Positions 22,010 through 33,999 of a stretch of DNA of 64,000 nt are shown piece by piece (positions within the stretch are counted from its first letter, which is position 1; each line of letters starts with the position of its first letter). The DNA is taken from assembly GCF_905171765.1 (NCBI RefSeq), contig NC_053395.1, positions 183,290,156-183,354,155 on the forward strand, in the 5' to 3' direction. Source of the stretch: Bufo bufo. Lineage: Eukaryota > Chordata > Amphibia > Anura > Bufonidae. Below the pieces are notes generated by a model, which was given only the letters and a program-made list of their open reading frames with translations, was not told the DNA's origin and ran no database searches. The position numbers and the translations under genes are program-made.

Positions 22010-23809
22010 ATGGCCCACCGGATGTTCTCGGCCGAGGAGGCATACGCCCAGATTGCCTCCGACTCTGAGAGCCCCAGTGAGGATGAGGATGACCCCACAT
22101 TCCTTTTGTCATCCGCATCCTCCTCATCATCATCTGATGACGATGAGCCACCAAGGCGGCGGAGACGCCGCCAGGCGGAGCCAGGGGCCCCACATGCTAG
22201 GGATCCTGTGGCCCACCCTAGTACGAGCCGCCCTGGGGTTCGTACTGGTTTCCCGGCCCACCAAATAAGTCCACCGGAGCCCCCTGCCGATGAACTTAGC
22301 TGGTGTCCCCCAGTGGACTTTGAGCCTGAGATTCCGGATTTTGCTGGCAATCCTGGAATCCAGATTCCCACAGTGGGGTTTACTGAAATAGACTATTTTA
22401 GTTTTTTTTTCAGTAACTCACTGGTGAATTTGATGGTGGAGCAGACGAATCTGTACGCCCAACAGTTCGTCGCTCAAAACCCAGGCTCAGTTTTGGCTAG
22501 ACCCGGTGGCTGGACGCCGGTCAGTGCAGCCGAAATGAGGACATTTTGGGGCCTCGTGCTGCATATGGGTCTAGTCCAAAAACCCAGTGTCAGGCAATAC
22601 TGGAGTGGGGACATACTCTACCAGACCCCACTGTACAGTATGGTCATGATACGTCACCGGTTTGAGGCCATCCGGAAATGTCTGCATTATTCCGATAATG
22701 CAGCATGTCCCCCCCGAAGTGATCCTGCCTATGACCGGCTGTATAAGATACGGCCGGTCATCGATCACTTTGGGGCCACATTTCAGCAGGCCTACGTACC
22801 TGGAAGGGAGGTCGCGGTTGATGAGTCTCTCGTTGCGTTCAAGGGGAGACTCAGTTTCCGCCAATACATTCCCACAAAGCGGGCGAGGTATGGCGTGAAG
22901 CTATACAAAATTTGTGAGAGTGCCTCAGGGTACACTTACAAATTTCGTGTGTACGAGGGGCGAGATTCCCGTATTGAACCCCCAGAATGTCCCCCCACTC
23001 TGGGTGTTAGCGGGAAACTCGTGTGGGACCTTATGTACCCACTGCTGGATAATGGTTACCACTTGTACGTGGATAACTTTTATACCAGCATTCCCTTGTT
23101 CAGGTCCCTTGCCGCCAGATCCACGTTCGCTTGTGGGACCGTGCGGAAAAATCAACGCGGCCTCCCTGCCTACCCCCTCCAGGTACCTATCCCCAGGGGT
23201 GAGACCCGTGCCCTTACCAGTGGAAACCTGTTGCTGGTCAGGTATAAGGACAAGAGGGATGTCCTTATGCTGTCCACAATCCACGGTAACGGCACCACCC
23301 CTGTCCCTGTGCGAGGTACCGCGGCAACGGTCCTCAAGCCCGATTGTATCGTCGACTACAATCGGTATATGGGAGGAGTTGATCTCTCTGATCAAGTCCT
23401 CACGCCATATAACGCCATGCGCAAAACCCGGGCATGGTACAAAAAAGTTGCGGTCTACTTGGTACAGGTTGCCATGTACAACTCTTTTGTACTATCCCGA
23501 AGCGCTGGCAGCACAGGGACATTCCTCCAGTTCTATGAGGCAGTCCTCAAAGACCTGATCTTTTCGGACCGGGAAAGAGCAGGCCGGAGTACCTCGGGAA
23601 TTGGAGGCGCCCGGATCGTCCCTGGCCAACACTTTCCAGGTGTGGTCCCCCATACTGGAAAGAAGGGACGAACCCAAAAAAAGTGCAGAGTGTGTCACAA
23701 GAGGGGGATACGGAAGGACACCACTACTCAATGTGACACTTGCCCCGATCATCCGGGCCTCTGCATTATCAATTGCTTCAGGGAGTATCACACTTCCATG
23801 GAGTACTAA
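22010..23809 (+). CDS. piggyBac transposase, intact
   Basis: 599 residues, no stop or frameshift; the family is usually about 560-620. It would excise and insert TTAA-flanked elements in the nucleus. The N-terminal 100 residues are acidic and Ser-rich with an Arg cluster at 49-54, followed by the DDE_Tnp_1_7 catalytic region. The expected acidic residues are present: Asp271 in AVDESLVAFKGR, Asp355 in LYVDNFYTS, and Asp458 and Asp461 in GGVDLSDQ. The C-terminus has a Cys-rich finger (Cys559, Cys562, Cys575, Cys578, then His/Cys to 594), the usual end-binding and nuclear-targeting domain. The ATG follows CACACCC and opens the frame at the acidic N-terminus. Vertebrates also keep domesticated piggyBac genes, but the flanking inverted ends here mark an active-type transposon. 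Confidence 0.97.
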   Translation: MAHRMFSAEEAYAQIASDSESPSEDEDDPTFLLSSASSSSSSDDDEPPRRRRRRQAEPGAPHARDPVAHPSTSRPGVRTGFPAHQISPPEPPADELSWCPPVDFEPEIPDFAGNPGIQIPTVGFTEIDYFSFFFSNSLVNLMVEQTNLYAQQFVAQNPGSVLARPGGWTPVSAAEMRTFWGLVLHMGLVQKPSVRQYWSGDILYQTPLYSMVMIRHRFEAIRKCLHYSDNAACPPRSDPAYDRLYKIRPVIDHFGATFQQAYVPGREVAVDESLVAFKGRLSFRQYIPTKRARYGVKLYKICESASGYTYKFRVYEGRDSRIEPPECPPTLGVSGKLVWDLMYPLLDNGYHLYVDNFYTSIPLFRSLAARSTFACGTVRKNQRGLPAYPLQVPIPRGETRALTSGNLLLVRYKDKRDVLMLSTIHGNGTTPVPVRGTAATVLKPDCIVDYNRYMGGVDLSDQVLTPYNAMRKTRAWYKKVAVYLVQVAMYNSFVLSRSAGSTGTFLQFYEAVLKDLIFSDRERAGRSTSGIGGARIVPGQHFPGVVPHTGKKGRTQKKCRVCHKRGIRKDTTTQCDTCPDHPGLCIINCFREYHTSMEY

Positions 23810-23851
23810 ATTTTTATAATCCTCAACAGTCCACTAGAGAACATAAAACAC

Positions 23852-24086
23852 TATGGCTCTCAGACTTTGGAGACACGGAAACAATTTTTCTTTCCCCAAA
23901 AAATATTAGTTTTAGAGCAGGCATCCTCAAACTGCGGCCCTCCAGATGTTGTAAAACTATAACTCCCAGCATGCCCAGACAACCTACAGCCATCAGCAGG
24001 GCATGGTGGGAATTGTAGTTTTACAATATCTGGAGGGCCGCAGTTTTAGGATGCCTGCTTAGTGTCTCCAAAGTCTGAGAGCCATA
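23852..24086. repeat. nested inverted repeats downstream of the transposase
   Basis: A 25-bp arm at 23852-23876 (ATGGCTCTCAGACTTTGGAG) pairs with 24062-24086. Inside, 23918-24057 is a palindromic hAT-like MITE with ends CAGGCATCC and GGATGCCTG. No clean 8-bp duplication was found for the inner one. Confidence 0.75.
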
Positions 24087-24274
24087 CATATTGGGCATCG
24101 TCGCGTGCGTAAAAGTCGTCGCTATAAAAATAACTTTTGACCAAACGCCTCGGATGAACGGTGTTAAAAATATAAAATAAAAACTGTGCCAAAACACCAA
24201 TTTTTGGGCAAAATTTCAATTTGAATCCATTTTGCCGGTAATAAAGCAAGGGTTAACAGCCAAACAAAACTAAA

Positions 24275-24885
24275 TATTTATTGCCCCGATTCTGTAGTTT
24301 GCAGAAACACCCCATATGTGGTCGTAAATGGCTATATAGCCGCACGGCAGGGCATAGAACGAAGGGAACTCCATATGGTTTCTGGAAGGCAGATTTTGAT
24401 GGACAGTTTTTTTTTTGACACCATGTCCCATTAGAAGCCCCCCCTGATGTAGCCTAGACTAGAAACTCCAAAAAAGTGACCCCATCTAAGAAACTACACC
24501 CCTCAAGGTATTCAAAAGTTACTTTACAAACTATGTTAACCCTTTAGGTGTTCCACAAAACCAAATAGTGAATGTAGAAACAATTTTAGAATTACATTTT
24601 TTTGTTACATTGCCTCAAAAAAGACTAATATAGAGCAACCAAAAATCAAATTTACCCCAAAAATAGTCCCAAAACAACAACCACCTTATCCCGTAGTTTC
24701 CTAGATGGGGTCACTTTTATGGAGTTTCTACTCTAGGGGTGCATCAGGGGGCTTGAAAGGGTACATGGTGTCAATAAACCAGTCCAGCAAAATCTGCCTT
24801 CCAAAAATGACGTTCCCCTTCTTCTATGTCCTGCCGTTTAGCCAAATAGTAGTTTACGACCACATATGGGGTGTTTTTGCAAACT
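24275..24885. repeat. inverted arms of the piggyBac internal repeat
   Basis: 24275-24500 reads as the diverged reverse complement of 24690-24900 (GATTCTGTAGTTTGC against GCAAACTACAGAATC, plus CCCCATATGTGGTCGTAAA). This is an older inverted copy facing the direct array. Confidence 0.75.
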
Positions 24886-26640
24886 ACAGAATCAGGGCAA
24901 CCCATTTTGAGTGTTGTTTGGCAGTTAACCCTTGTTTTACTCCTGGAAAAAATTGATTATATTGGAAAATTTTCCAAAAAATAGAAATTTCAAAATTGTT
25001 TCTCCATCTGCCATTAACTCTTGTGGAACACCTAAAGGGTTAACAAAGTTTGTAAACCCAGTTTTGAATACCTTGAGGGGTGTACTTTCTTAGATGGAGT
25101 CACTTTTTTGAAATTTCTATTCTAGGGGTGCAACAGGGGGCTTCAAATGGGACATGGTATAAACAAAACCAGTCCTGCCAAATCTGCCTTCCAAAACCCA
25201 TATGGTGTTCCCCTCCTTCTATGTGCTACCGTTCGGCCAAACAGTAGTTTACGACCACATATGGGGTGTTTTTGCAAACTACAGAATCAGGGCAACCCAT
25301 TTTGAGTGTTGTTTGGCAGTTAACCCTTGTTTTACTCCTGGAAAAAATTGATTATATTGGAAAATTTTCCAAAAAATAGAAATTTCAAAATTGTTTCTCC
25401 ATCTGCCATTAACTCTTGTGGAACACCTAAAGGGTTAACAAAGTTTGTAAACCCAGTTTTGAATACCTTGAGGGGTGTACTTTCTTAGATGGAGTCACTT
25501 TTTTGAAATTTCTATTCTAGGGGTGCAACAGGGGGCTTCAAATGGGACATGGTATAAACAAAACCAGTCCTGCCAAATCTGCCTTCCAAAACCCATATGG
25601 TGTTCCCCTCCTTCTATGTGCTACCGTTCGGCCAAACAGTAGTTTACGACCACATATGGGGTGTTTTTGCAAACTACAGAATCAGGGCAACCCATTTTAA
25701 GTGTTGTTTGGCAGTTAACCCTTGTTTTACTCCTGGAAAAAATTGATTATATTGGAAAATTTTCCAAAAAATAGAAATTTCAAAATTGTTTCTCCATCTG
25801 CCATTAACTCTTGTGGAACACCTAAAGGGTTAACAAAGTTTGTAAACCCAGTTTTGAATACCTTGAGGGGTGTACTTTCTTAGATGGAGTCACTTTTTTG
25901 AAATTTCTATTCTAGGGGTGCAACAGGGGGCTTCAAATGGGACATGGTATAAACAAAACCAGTCCTGCCAAATCTGCCTTCCAAAACCCATATGGTGTTC
26001 CCCTCCTTCTATGTGCTACCGTTCGGCCAAACAGTAGTTTACGACCACATATGGGGTGTTTTTGCAAACTACAGAATCAGGGCAACCCATTTTGAGTGTT
26101 GTTTGGCAGTTAACCCTTGTTTTACTCCTGGAAAAAATTGATTATATTGGAAAATTTTCCAAAAAATAGAAATTTCAAAATTGTTTCTCCATCTGCCATT
26201 AACTCTTGTGGAACACCTAAAGGGTTAACAAAGTTTGTAAACCCAGTTTTGAATACCTTGAGGGGTGTACTTTCTTAGATGGAGTCACTTTTTTGAAATT
26301 TCTATTCTAGGGGTGCAACAGGGGGCTTCAAATGGGACATGGTATAAACAAAACCAGTCCTGCCAAATCTGCCTTCCAAAACCCATATGGTGTTCCCCTC
26401 CTTCTATGTGCTACCGTTCGGCCAAACAGTAGTTTACGACCACATATGGGGTGTTTTTGCAAACTACAGAATCAGGGCAACCCATTTTGAGTGTTGTTTG
26501 GCAGTTAACCCTTGTTTTACTCCTGGAAAAAATTGATTATATTGGAAAATTTTCCAAAAAATAGAAATTTCAAAATTGTTTCTCCATCTGCCATTAACTC
26601 TTGTGGAACACCTAAAGGGTTAACAAAGTTTGAAAAAACA
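24886..26640. repeat. 395-bp tandem repeat inside piggyBac, about 4.4 copies
   Basis: The motif ACAGAATCAGGGCAACCC starts at 24886, 25281, 25676, 26071 and 26466, exactly 395 bp apart. Units look nearly identical; one visible change is TTTTAAGTG for TTTTGAGTG near 25697. That homogeneity points to recent amplification or copy-to-copy correction. Noncoding. Confidence 0.97.
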
Positions 26641-27118
26641 GTTTTGAATACCTTGAGGGGTGTAGTTTCTAGAATGGGGTCATTTTTGGGAGGTTTCTAT
26701 TATCTAAGCCTCACAATATGACTTCAAACCTGAACTGGTCCATAAAAAGTGGGATTTTGAAGATTTCTGAAAATTTCAAAATTTGCTTCTAAACTTCTAA
26801 GCCTTGTAACATCCCCAAAAAATAAAATATCATTCCCAAAACAATTCAAGCATGAAGTAGACATATGGGGAATGTAAAGTCATCACAATTTTTGGGGGTA
26901 TTACTATGTATTACAGAGGTAGAGAAACTGAAAATTTGAAATTTGCTAATTTTTCAAAATTTACGGTAAAAATTGTATTTTTTTATGCAAAAAAATTAAC
27001 TTTTTTGACCCAATTTTAGCAGTGTCATGAAGTACAATATGTGACAAAAAACAATCTCAGAACGGCCTGGGTAAGTCAAAGCGTTTTAAAGTTATGAGCA
27101 CTTAAAGTGACACTGGTC
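26641..27118. other. AT-rich right part of the piggyBac element, no gene
   Basis: Noncoding with A and T runs; continues to the right subterminal repeats. Confidence 0.5.
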
Positions 27119-27199
27119 AGATTTGCAAAAAATGGCCTGGTCCTTAAGGTGAAAATGAGCCTGGTCCTTAAGGTGAAAATGAGCCCGGTCCTTAAGGGG
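27119..27199. repeat. right subterminal repeats of piggyBac
   Basis: CTGGTCCTTAAGGTGAAAAT and GAGC repeat at 22-bp spacing and run into the terminal GGTCCTTAAGGGG. They mirror the repeated left end. Confidence 0.85.
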
Positions 27200-27203
27200 T
27201 TAA

Positions 27204-27903
27204 ACAACAGGAAGATTCTTAGACAAATGAAGCCCATTTTGTACTTTACAATATACTTATGCTACATCTGCATTTGAAATCATAGCTATGCTATTAAAAA
27301 AAATAGGATACATTGTAGCCAGCTTATTCTACACCCGGATAATGCCTGCCAAGGGAGATGGCTTTTATGTGCAGATGAAAGAATAAAATCAATTTTCTTT
27401 CTCTCCTTTGCCCTCCATTAGAAAAATATAGAAGCAAAGCAAATTGTGCCGGCCACACACTGGGGATGGATGTTCTTTGCAAGACCCAGATGCCAAATAC
27501 TGAAGATACAGAGTAGATCTTACAGAAGCATCTGGCTTTGTGGCAACTCTTTAACCCACATGGCTGGTACTGCCGCCTTCTGCTTTATGAGGCTATTTTT
27601 GCTGGACAGTTTTCAGGTTTCGTCTCTTCCTGGTAATCATGTTACCTTTTAGGGTTTTACTGAATTTACTATTATCCTTAGTTATAAAATTGGTTTTCCA
27701 GAGCCCAGAGGTTTTAGAAGGGGGATTAAAATATAATTTCATAGCATAGATTGTTAAACCTGAAAGAATACGTAATGAACGGAGGCATAACTTCCTGAGC
27801 ACCAATGCAAATTAAGTAACAGACCCCATTCCCATCTACGTTACCTGGTGTCATTTATAATACTGGTGATATGGTAGAATAGAGGTGCCTTTGTGCCCCT
27901 TAG
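27204..27903. other. no gene or element recognised
   Basis: No supported frame. Possibly older unique flank. Confidence 0.4.
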
Positions 27904-28268
27904 GCTACACTCACATATGCACTAGGTAAATCCAAATACCCATTAACATATGGCCCATTGGAAACAATGCAGATGCATGTACCAAACTAGTGACACCGAT
28001 AAAGAACGCACTCCACATATATAATTGTAAAAATTAAGATACTCAATTATGATGCACAATTAAAAAAGGAATATACAGTGAGGTATTCACACACATCCAA
28101 ATTGATATACAAAACCGCACACACAAGTAATACAGACCCAGTATGGTGCCACAAAAAACTCCAACACGTGTTTCGCATTGTGCTTCTTCAGGGGGTATGT
28201 GTTAATACCTTATATTCGTTTTTTAATTGGACATCATAATAAAGTATCTTAATTTTTCCAATTATATC
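27904..28268. repeat. MITE left end and a GAAACACGTG-type repeat
   Basis: Starts TTAGGCTACACTCACAT, a Harbinger-type end. From about 28000 it carries an element with AACACGTGTTTCGCATTGTG, related to the foldback at 8907. The Tc1 element at 28271 inserted into it. Confidence 0.45.
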
Positions 28269-28270
28269 TA

Positions 28271-29310
28271 CACTCACCTAAAGAATTATTAGGAACACCT
28301 GTTCTATTCCGCATTAATGCAATTATCTAGTCAACCAATCACATGGCAGTTGCTTCAATGCATTTAGGGGGGGAGGGGGGGTCCTGGTCAAGACAATCTC
28401 CTGAACTCCAAACTGAATGTCAGAATGGGAAAGAAAGGTGATTTAAGCAATTTTGAGCGTGGCATGGTTGTTGGTGCCAGACGGGCCAGTCTGAGTATTT
28501 CACAATCTGCTCAGTTACTGGGATTTTCACGCACAACCATTTCTAGGGTTTACAAAGAATGGTGTGAAAAGGGAAAAACATCCAGTATGCGGCAGTCCTG
28601 TGGGCAAAAATGCCTTGTGGATGCTAGAGGTCAGAGGAGAATGGGCCGACTGATTCAAGCTGATAGAAGAGCAACGTTGACTGAAATAACCACTCGTTAC
28701 AACCGAGGTATGCAGCAAAGCATTTGTGAAGCCACAACACGCACAACCTTGAGGCGGATGGGCTACAACAGCAGAAGACCCCACCGTGTACCACTCATCT
28801 CCACTACAAATAGGAAAAAGAGGCTACAATTTGCACGAGCTCACCAAAATTGGACTGTTGAAGACTGGAAAAATGTTGCCCGGTCTGATGAGTCTCGATT
28901 TCTGTTGAGACATTCAAATGGTAGAGTCCGAATTTGGCGTAAACAGAATGAGAACATGTATCCATCCTCTGATGGCTACTTCCAGCAGGATAATGCACCA
29001 TGTCACAAAGCTCGAATCATTTCAAATTGGTTTCTTGAACATGACAATGAGTTCACTGTACTAAAATGGCCCCCACAGTCACCAGATCTCAACCCAATAG
29101 AGAATCTTTGGGATGTGGTGGAACGGGAGCTTCATGCCCTGGATGTGCATCCCTCAAATCTCCATTAACTGCAAGATGCTATCCTATCAATATGGGCCAA
29201 CATTTCTAAAGAATGCTATCAGCACCTTGTGGAATCAATGCCACGTAGAATTAAGGCAGTTCTGAAGGCAAAACACCGTATTAGTATGGTGTTCCTAATA
29301 ATTCTTTAGG
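28271..29310 (+). mobile_element. Tc1/mariner element, DD36E type, deleted
   Basis: A TA precedes the left end. CCTAAAGAATTATTAGGAAC near 28277 is the inverse of sequence at about 29291-29310. The outermost bases of the right end are changed, so the distal TA is not exact. It contains a damaged transposase at 28425-29290 and is shorter than a full element because of an internal deletion. Confidence 0.88.
28425..29290 (+). pseudogene. Tc1/mariner transposase, DD36E spacing, defective
   Basis: The frame opens MGKKGDLSNFERGMVVGAR, with a helix-turn-helix (FSRTTISRVYKEW) and a second at about 80-115. The first catalytic Asp is in VARSDESRF. A deletion of about 70 residues removes the stretch up to MYPSSDGYFQQDNAPCH. 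From the Asp of QQDN to the Glu of NPIENLW there are 36 residues, matching the DD36E subgroup. The frame stops at 29166 (TAA), but the same frame continues with recognisable C-terminal sequence (LQDAILSIW and ESMPRRIKAVL), so that stop is a mutation. Non-functional in this copy. Confidence 0.9.
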
Positions 29311-29324
29311 ATAGAACAGTTATT

Positions 29325-29560
29325 TGTCTGGTTTCCGGCATAAATGCTGGCTTTTTGCAGGACAAAAAGTCCGGCATGCAGTACCTTTTGTCTGACTAAA
29401 AGCCGGAAACCGTCCGGATCCCTGTCAGATCCCATAATGGTCAATGGGGGTCCGGCAGCCATGTCTGGCTATACCGGATATGGTAAATCCGGTAGTCTGT
29501 TCCTCTGCCGGAACAGATTACCAGATATACCCAGCGCATTTCTGAATGTAGCCTCAGGGT
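29325..29560. mobile_element. right half of a Harbinger-type MITE
   Basis: GTCCGGC- and CCGGA-rich text ends TGAATGTAGCCTCA, a decayed family end. It resembles 62316-62734. The left end is missing. Confidence 0.5.
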
Positions 29561-29928
29561 CTATGTGCAACTCCTACCACTGCACCTTTAAAAGGTGCAC
29601 AACTCTTAAAAATGAATTGCTTTTTGATCTGGCAGCCAAAACATTTTTACTAATTAAATTTGCACCATGAATTTGCACAGCTTTCCCTTACTATGGCCCA
29701 GATTTACAAATGTGTCTGCACCTTTTCCGATTCACTTGAAAATGAGCAGGGGTTATTGGGGATGGGTGTAGCTTTGCAGGATATGAGCATGGCCTAAGAT
29801 TGCACCACAATTCTGGCATCAAATTCTGTCTCAAAGTAAGCCAATCACATTTATTATCCAGCATAAACCTCTGTGATAAATTTGGGTCAGGTCTAGACTG
29901 TCTGTCTAAGCTTACACCATCTACAGGC
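29561..29928. other. no gene recognised
   Basis: Short frames here have no supporting motif. A hexamer-paired palindrome, CCTTTAAAAGG, lies at 29584-29594. Confidence 0.35.
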
Positions 29929-29931
29929 TTA

Positions 29932-30223
29932 GGGCTCATTCAGACGGCCGTATGCTGTTCGCAAAAATGTGGATCATTTTTTTTGCGGACAGTTCAGCAT
30001 GTCCGGAAAAAAAAAACGGATTGCATTATTTTTTTTTGCTGATCCATAGACTTCAATAAGGCCATTTCCTGATTTTCAGTGACAAGTATAGGACATGGTA
30101 AAAATTTTTGCTGAGCCGTGCGATGGAAGAAAAGGGCCCCATAGAAGTGAAAGGGACAGCATCTAATCCGCAAAAAAAGGATCTGCATTTTTGCGGACAG
30201 CATACGGCCGTCTAAATGAGCTC
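29932..30223. mobile_element. Harbinger-type MITE
   Basis: GGGCTCATTCAGACGGCC and its near inverse are flanked by TTA at 29929-29931 and 30224-30226. The interior has CGGCCGTATG arms and TTTTTGCGGA tracts. Confidence 0.82.
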
Positions 30224-30469
30224 TTAGTAAAACTGCCCTTATATCTGTAAGTAAAACACATCCACGTTTCTTAATGCTTTTGGCTAATAAGCAAAAACAA
30301 AATAACAAAAAAGTGTGCAAATTTGATACAAATTCCAATGCACCCTTTTAAAAGCTTCATTTTAAATCAAAAGCTGCATCTGTTTGTTTTTTTTATTTAC
30401 AATTTTAGTTTCAATGTGTTTGTTTATACAATAGAAATGTATAAACAAACACATGCATACGTTAATGTA

Positions 30470-30803
30470 TACTTTTTTGCTGGACTTTACAGGATGGAAA
30501 AGCATTGTATACTACGCTTTTCCCTCCCGTGAGTCCTGCAAAAAAAAAAAACGTATAAGTTAAGGGTTCATTCAGATGGCCATGTGCAAATTGCGGATCC
30601 ACAAAACACGGATACAGGCCCCAAAATTGCGGAACGGATGCGGACCCATTCATACGGTTGTGTGAATGAGCTCTAATGTATACCTTTTTTTTTTTACAAT
30701 GTAACTCTATGGTGACACAGTATGGCATCTGTCTGAAGCATCCGTTAACGTATACTTTTTTGTGTACGTTAAACGCATGACAAAAATGTGATGTGAACCT
30801 AGC
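30470..30803. mobile_element. truncated MITE holding a nested MITE
   Basis: The outer element ends GAACCTAGCC before TTA at 30804. Inside, 30564-30673 has ends GGGTTCATTCAGA and TGAATGAGCTC flanked by TAA at 30561-30563 and 30674-30676. Confidence 0.6.
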
Positions 30804-30806
30804 CTT

Positions 30807-32113
30807 AACGCAACATGTATATCACTTTTAGCAAGCAGGCATAGTTAATGAATCCCACAGGAAATGTGGATTAACAAAGCCATCCAATGACAAGTACAAA
30901 ACAACATTTATAAAATCCCAGAGAACCCCCCCTTAAATGATGACCAGCTGTCAGAAGGTGAGTAGAGATTACCTAGGTGAAGACATACATTGGTAGAAAA
31001 ATTGATGAAAATGGAGAATACAAGCTATAAAAAGAACTACAGAATTATCCTATGGATGCTTTCAATGAATTACACCTAAAACATGGTCTTTTGTGTTCTG
31101 CAGTCACCTTAAGGTTAATTGCTTTTTTAATTAAAGGATCAGTCCGTTATTGAACACAGAAGCTAATCACTAAAGGATTACCACAGAAAATGAACATGGT
31201 CTGGGCAATTAGTCCAATAATTAAGATTTAAGTACTGGCCAGAGATCAAAGTACTTGCAATTTGCAATAAAGTTCCTAGAGTTGCAGGAATTTTTAAAAT
31301 GTTAGCTTGTGTTTTATTGAGCTTCTCATTTATTGTGTACCCTAGATAGCAGCAAACACACTTTCCCAGTGGATGCCAGCAGCATGTATGACTACAACAG
31401 CTGTTACTACATAAGCCTGGTGTGTCTCACAATATGATTGCTCTGTCAATGACTTCCATAAACGGTGGCATCTGTATTCATGAAACAGAGTTATTAATAA
31501 ATGTTAAGCAGCGCCATTACAGATCTCAAAGGAAGAGCAAAGCCAGAGGAATGAAATAAGTGACATGTCTTAATCAGGTTTGCAGATCAATAAAAGGCAT
31601 TAGGCTGCAGTAAAATTCATAAGACGCTTTACATGTGTTCTGCTTATTCAGGTTTTGGTTATAATGCTACTCTATGATGGAATGGGCCAGTTAGGAACAG
31701 TTAAGAGGCGACTAACGGGAGAAAATGAGAAGTGCCAGGTCAACACAATGGGATAAGTATATTAGGAATGCAGGCAAATAGTCAGTTCCTATACCAACCC
31801 TATGACATATAAATTATTGCTGTAACGGTATTATATTCCTTAAGGCTAATGCAATACTCTCTTAGATTATCTAAAAGTTAGGAATTCCACTGCATGAGGC
31901 AGAAAGTAATGATCTGGCCGGTACCTACCCCAAACTCAATGCAGACGAGAAAGAGGGACTAGTATATGCGGCACACACTGTGTGTACCATAAGCGAGGCT
32001 GTGCTTATATTAAATGGTGCCCTGTGCTTTACCTTCTGCCAGGTACCAGGGCTGAGCTGGGGCCTAAGGTGTCCTCAATCTGTGTAGCACATTCCAACGC
32101 ATAAATAGAGGAA
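30807..32113. other. no gene or element recognised
   Basis: About 1.3 kb without recognisable transposon ends or a supported frame. It may be older unique DNA. Confidence 0.4.
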
Positions 32114-32121
32114 CCTTAGAG

Positions 32122-32353
32122 CAGGGGTGCACAACCCATGTCTTGTGGCTGATCACATGCATTTTTGATGTATTCTCCCATTAGATTGGAATCCTGGAGG
32201 TGTAACCAGACATTTATAGTATATACTGTATGTACAATACACCATAAATACAGTATTTCAGTTGGTAATAACCCTTTAACTTTTATTTTCGGCCCTTGGG
32301 ATTCCTTCAGTCTGACAATGTGGCCCCCAACCAGAAAAGATTGTGCACCCCTG
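32122..32353. mobile_element. short hAT MITE
   Basis: CAGGGGTGCACAACC and the complement of CAGGGGTGCACAATC, with the perfect 8-bp duplication CCTTAGAG at 32114-32121 and 32354-32361. 232 bp, noncoding. Confidence 0.93.
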
Positions 32354-32361
32354 CCTTAGAG

Positions 32362-33999
32362 GAAGTCATGGTCAGTAGCATGTAGATCGCAGAGAGAGTT
32401 GGAAGATGCCACAGCCCCTGGCATAAAAGGTCAGCCACACGCTGCTTGGTAGTTAGATAGCAAGTGGAGGTGGTTGGCTCTTGTTAACTGGGCCTATATA
32501 GGGGCCGAAATGCAGCAACAAGTACAGTACAGAAGGGGAACATTGAGCAGTGGTAAAGTGCTGAAATCTGGTTTTGTCCAAAATGCTTTATTGCATAATA
32601 AGTGCTGTATTGTATGACAAGCTTGTACTTTTGTTATAAGTAAAGTAGTATTGCTGTGGTAATACTGTCATAGTAAATAATTTTAATATACTTTCTATAG
32701 CAATTCTTCTGGCTTTTAACCCTTTGGGGACATGTGTCAACTATATATGGCATTGTGATAAACTCGTTGTACATGTATGGTACTGTGGCGGCGTGAGCTC
32801 AGGAGCTAAACTCACACCATCAACACCTGGTGTCAACTGTATATCACAGCTGACACTGCTACAACTAAAATTACTAATGATGGCAGACCTGACAGTCATT
32901 GTGAGGCCCCTGATTGATAATGACATTGGCAGGTGAACAACAGGATGACAGAGGCAGCCCCCTCCCTCCTTCTAACCACTTAGATGCTCCTTCTTTTTCC
33001 CTGTGTCACCTCATGGCAGGTATAATGCACTGCAATGCGGAAGTACTGCATGGTATTATAGAAGTGATCAAGAAATTGCATGGTCAAATCCCTTAGTAGG
33101 ACAAAAAAATGTTTAAATGTTTCAATTTTAAAAAAGAAAAGAAAGAAAAAAACCTCAAATGCTTTATCATGTAAAAAACAAACAAAAAAAAAACATTATT
33201 CATATGGCCACATCTGTAACGACCTGAACTGTAAAGTTAACCAGTTACTTGACACTCAAGGTAAAAAAGATTATAAAAAAGGTGTTTTTTGCTGGACAAA
33301 ATAGAGTGGTGTCCAATGCTTTTTAGCCCGGCAAAAAAATAAAAATGGAAGAAAAATATGAGCAAGTAAAAAAAAAAGTCCAAAGTCCAAAGATGAATCC
33401 TATGGAACCTATATGCTCAATATTAAATCATCACACCTGAAGACACACTGCTACATAAATTATTACAGAGCATTAATATATCATCTCACTATCTACACCT
33501 ATTATGGTGGACATCCAAATAGACTTAACATATTGATACATCCCAGAGTGCTTTAATAATACCAAACTGGATAAAAAGGCAAGTTTCCCCCACCCTTACA
33601 TGATTTATTGGCTAATAGAAAAGCAGCAGCCAATTCACTGTACAGATCTGAATTGAGTTTCAAGTAATTTTACGAGATCAAAAAAATGTAAAAAACATCT
33701 TTTAGCCCACAGGCAGGTCATCAATCTCTTTTATAACATCCCAAGTAGAAACAGCACATTCTCTGAAATACTATCAGCGTGAAATGATATTTCTTTAGCA
33801 AGAAGCAGTAAACAATATAATATGTATTTCGACTAACATTTAATATATGGCTATGTACTCTTTTTCTTTAAACTGAAGCAATCAAGAAGCACAGCAGTAG
33901 CTCATAGACGCGTATTCTTTACTGTCCTGATGAATAAAATGAAGTAGAATAATGAAAAAAAATAATTGTATTTCCATGAATTATGTAAAATGGTCAAAC
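32362..33999. other. no gene recognised
   Basis: AT-rich with A-runs near 33110-33200. Short inverted TCAACACCTGGTGTCA text lies at 32820-32835. Nothing assigned. Confidence 0.4.

Larger units (their letters stand above)
20927..27199 (+). mobile_element. apparently complete autonomous piggyBac element
   Basis: TTAA at 20923-20926 and 27200-27203 flanks the perfect 13-bp inverted ends CCCCTTAAGGACC. The element is 6273 bp, long for piggyBac (usually about 2.5-3.5 kb), because a 395-bp tandem array and a foldback insertion enlarge the 3' half. It encodes one uninterrupted 599-residue transposase at 22010-23809. Both ends have short internal repeats of the terminal motif. Perfect ends, target duplication and an open frame suggest recent activity. 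Confidence 0.95.

Noticed and set aside
21925..22371. 148-codon frame antisense to the piggyBac N-terminus
   Set aside because: Shadow of the Ser/Asp-rich coding sequence; no domain.
22914..23558. 214-codon frame overlapping the piggyBac transposase
   Set aside because: Alternate frame of a GC-rich gene whose main frame has all catalytic motifs.
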